DNA of 5,085 nucleotides, from NCBI GenBank assembly GCA_003601535.1, contig PIXW01000236.1:1-5085 (forward strand), written 5' to 3'. Origin of the DNA: ANME-2 cluster archaeon. GTDB lineage: Archaea; Halobacteriota; Methanosarcinia; Methanosarcinales; Methanogasteraceae. Below are positions 3,865-5,085 of the stretch, piece after piece. A program made the translations under genes and the position numbers. Position 1 is the first letter of the stretch; each line of letters begins with the position of its first letter. The notes beneath the pieces are model-generated. The model searched no databases. It had not been told where the DNA came from and saw nothing but the letters and a program-made list of their open reading frames with translations.

Positions 3865-4736
3865 CAGTAGACATAATCACAATCGGAAAACGCAGTATCT
3901 ACAACCCCGCACACTATCAGATCAAGGAATTGTATAAAGATAAGAATTGGCTTATGATCGATTTGATGTTTACGTGGGATTTTCCAAAAGCAATCAGTGA
4001 ATTAAAACAACAAAGGTTGAAACATTATGATCGCGTTTTCATCGATGGGGTTGGATGGAAAAACCTCGGCAATGATCCAGTACTTGACTGGGATGCGATA
4101 GCGCGAACGCCTTATGAACAAAAAGAAGACTACCAAGTAACTAAAATCACGAAAGGATGCCCGCATAACTGCCCGTATTGTTACAGTGATGATTTTAAGG
4201 TGATAAATCTTCCAATGCCGTTTAATCGAAACAAAGTGCTTCTAGTAGATGAGAACATCCTTGCGCACCCAAATATACTCACCGTATTGGATGATTTAAG
4301 AAAAACACGCGTAAATGGAAAAGTTGTTCACTTTGAAGCAGTGTGCGGGTTCGACTTTCGATTGTTAGATGAGGACAAAGCGTTTGCGTTGAAACGCGCC
4401 AGATTCGTCAAACCACGAATTGCATGGGATGGTGGAGTTCGGCAGGGACAAGATTCAATCAATCATACATTGAACATTTTACAAACCGCAGGATATCGTG
4501 CCTCGGATATTTCGGTTTTCGTGCTTACGAATTGGAAAGTTTCTTATGCCGATTGTTTGCTTAAACTCGAATATCTGAAAAGGTGGGGTGTTAAGATCAA
4601 CGATTGTTGCTATAATTGCAGTTATGATGATCCGATTCCGCAATACTGGACTATGGAAGAAATAAGAGACTTTAGACGCCGAGCACGAAAACACAACCAA
4701 TTAATCAATTTCAGAGGATATGATCCAGAACAATAA
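3861..4736 (+). CDS. Radical SAM protein (291 aa)
   Basis: TKGCPHNCPYCYSDDF carries Cys100, Cys104 and Cys107 in the CxxxCxxC arrangement that binds the 4Fe-4S cluster of radical SAM enzymes. Cluster and SAM generate a 5'-deoxyadenosyl radical that attacks an unreactive C-H bond. The following VLLVDENILAHPNILTVLDD (126-145) is the usual second strand and helix of the partial barrel. VHFEAVCGFDFRLLD (156-170) and RIAWDGG (186-192) fit later barrel elements. The first 90 residues form an extra N-terminal region with DRVFIDGVGW. Near the C-terminus, NDCCYNC (Cys249, 250, 253) could bind a second cluster or metal. The substrate is not evident. Translational coupling to the methyltransferase suggests action on DNA bases. 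The gene looks more AT-rich than the first operon, so it may have a separate origin. Confidence 0.9.
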   Translation: MTVDIITIGKRSIYNPAHYQIKELYKDKNWLMIDLMFTWDFPKAISELKQQRLKHYDRVFIDGVGWKNLGNDPVLDWDAIARTPYEQKEDYQVTKITKGCPHNCPYCYSDDFKVINLPMPFNRNKVLLVDENILAHPNILTVLDDLRKTRVNGKVVHFEAVCGFDFRLLDEDKAFALKRARFVKPRIAWDGGVRQGQDSINHTLNILQTAGYRASDISVFVLTNWKVSYADCLLKLEYLKRWGVKINDCCYNCSYDDPIPQYWTMEEIRDFRRRARKHNQLINFRGYDPEQ

Positions 4737-4754
4737 TGGGCTTCTATCATATAT

Positions 4755-5085
4755 TTATGAGGATGCTGGCGGCTCTAACTCCAGCAGTCTCCAATACTTT
4801 TTTCTGATCGCCTCTCGGATCAGCCTGCCGTACATTCGTGCTGCCAGTGTCGCGTTGTCGCAGAACAGGATGGACACACCCAGCATGAACAGATCGGCGA
4901 GTGTTGTCATCTTCTTTTCGTTCACCGAGTCGTTTTTTTTCGTGGCAAACCTGCGCTTGTAGTCGAACTTCCCGCCGGTGAACTCTGGCTGATACAGCAA
5001 GAAGTCCGAGAGCGTGCCCTCCACGATCACGACCATCTGGTCGAATCGCGGATCTGCGTGGAATCGTTCGATCTCGCGGTAGAAT
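4755..5085 (-). CDS. ERCC4-type (XPF/Mus81-family) nuclease, C-terminal part, partial
   Basis: Read on the minus strand, the frame is open from the window edge. It gives 109 residues, so the start lies outside. The visible part runs FYREIERFHADPRFDQMVVI, then VEGTLSDFLLYQPEF, then LADLFMLGVSILFCDNATLA and ARMYGRLIREAIRKKYW. The core strand ending in VEG, followed by a helix and a GVSILF strand before a final helix, matches the second half of the ERCC4 nuclease domain. The ERK-type catalytic motif would lie upstream, beyond the window. Such nucleases cut branched or flapped DNA in repair, and viral homologues act in replication or recombination. It converges on the radical SAM gene with an 18-base gap. 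A run of eight A on its coding strand (4933-4940) is noteworthy but does not break the frame. Confidence 0.7.
   Translation of the reverse strand, partial: FYREIERFHADPRFDQMVVIVEGTLSDFLLYQPEFTGGKFDYKRRFATKKNDSVNEKKMTTLADLFMLGVSILFCDNATLAARMYGRLIREAIRKKYWRLLELEPPASS

Noticed and set aside
4933..4940. Slippery A-AAA-AAC in the ERCC4 gene and an open -1 frame after it
   Set aside because: The heptamer is in the right phase for -1 frameshifting and the -1 frame stays open for about 55 codons. The zero frame continues with good ERCC4 similarity to its stop, and the shifted product is Arg-rich and unlike any domain. An A8 run also invites sequencing slippage.
1..5085. CRISPR array, insertion sequence or long direct repeats
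   Set aside because: No regularly spaced repeats, transposase motifs or terminal inverted repeats were seen. The only repeats are short ones inside the structured RNA region.

Overview
The window reads as part of an archaeal virus, provirus or plasmid, most plausibly from a methanogen. That host group is an inference from overall character, because no host marker gene is present. The archaeal assignment rests on two TATA boxes of archaeal type (around 33-40 and 2548-2555), ribosome sites close to the GGAGGTGATC consensus, and very tight packing of small genes joined by ATGA or TAATG overlaps. The viral or mobile character rests on the gene content: a protein family common in phage genomes, a candidate Rad52-type annealing protein, a short phage-type cytosine methyltransferase, an ERCC4-type nuclease fragment and several tiny unassigned proteins.

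Region 1 (1-1947) is one operon. A TATA promoter is followed by two AT-rich dyads. Next come a 46-residue protein that looks like a ribbon-helix-helix regulator, a 157-residue phage-family protein, two tiny proteins (41 and 50 residues) and a 305-residue candidate single-strand annealing protein. It closes with a hairpin plus T6 terminator. A nine-codon reading frame with its own ribosome site overlaps the annealing gene's stop and ends inside the terminator hairpin, so the terminator may be conditional.

Region 2 (1948-2510) holds a 126-residue protein with an excellent ribosome site but no promoter of its own, and a 53-residue cysteine-containing protein.

Region 3 (2511-2894) has no convincing protein gene. 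It contains the best promoter of the window, whose predicted start falls at the first base of a 7-bp perfect helix. That helix closes a nested fold of about 155 nt ending in a textbook tRNA T-arm (GGTTCGACTCC). A second fold follows, closed by a 14-bp helix. I cannot make either into a canonical tRNA. Together they look like a structured RNA of about 300 nt, or a structured leader for the next gene, and this is the most unusual item here.

Region 4 (2895-4736) is a second operon: a 40-residue helix-rich protein, a 66-residue unknown, the cytosine-methyltransferase-like protein and a radical SAM enzyme. The last three are chained by ATGA overlaps. The coupled methyltransferase and radical SAM genes suggest a DNA-base modification or hypermodification role, which is inferred rather than shown.

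Region 5 (4755-5085) is the C-terminal part of an ERCC4-type nuclease on the minus strand, converging on the radical SAM gene and running off the window edge.
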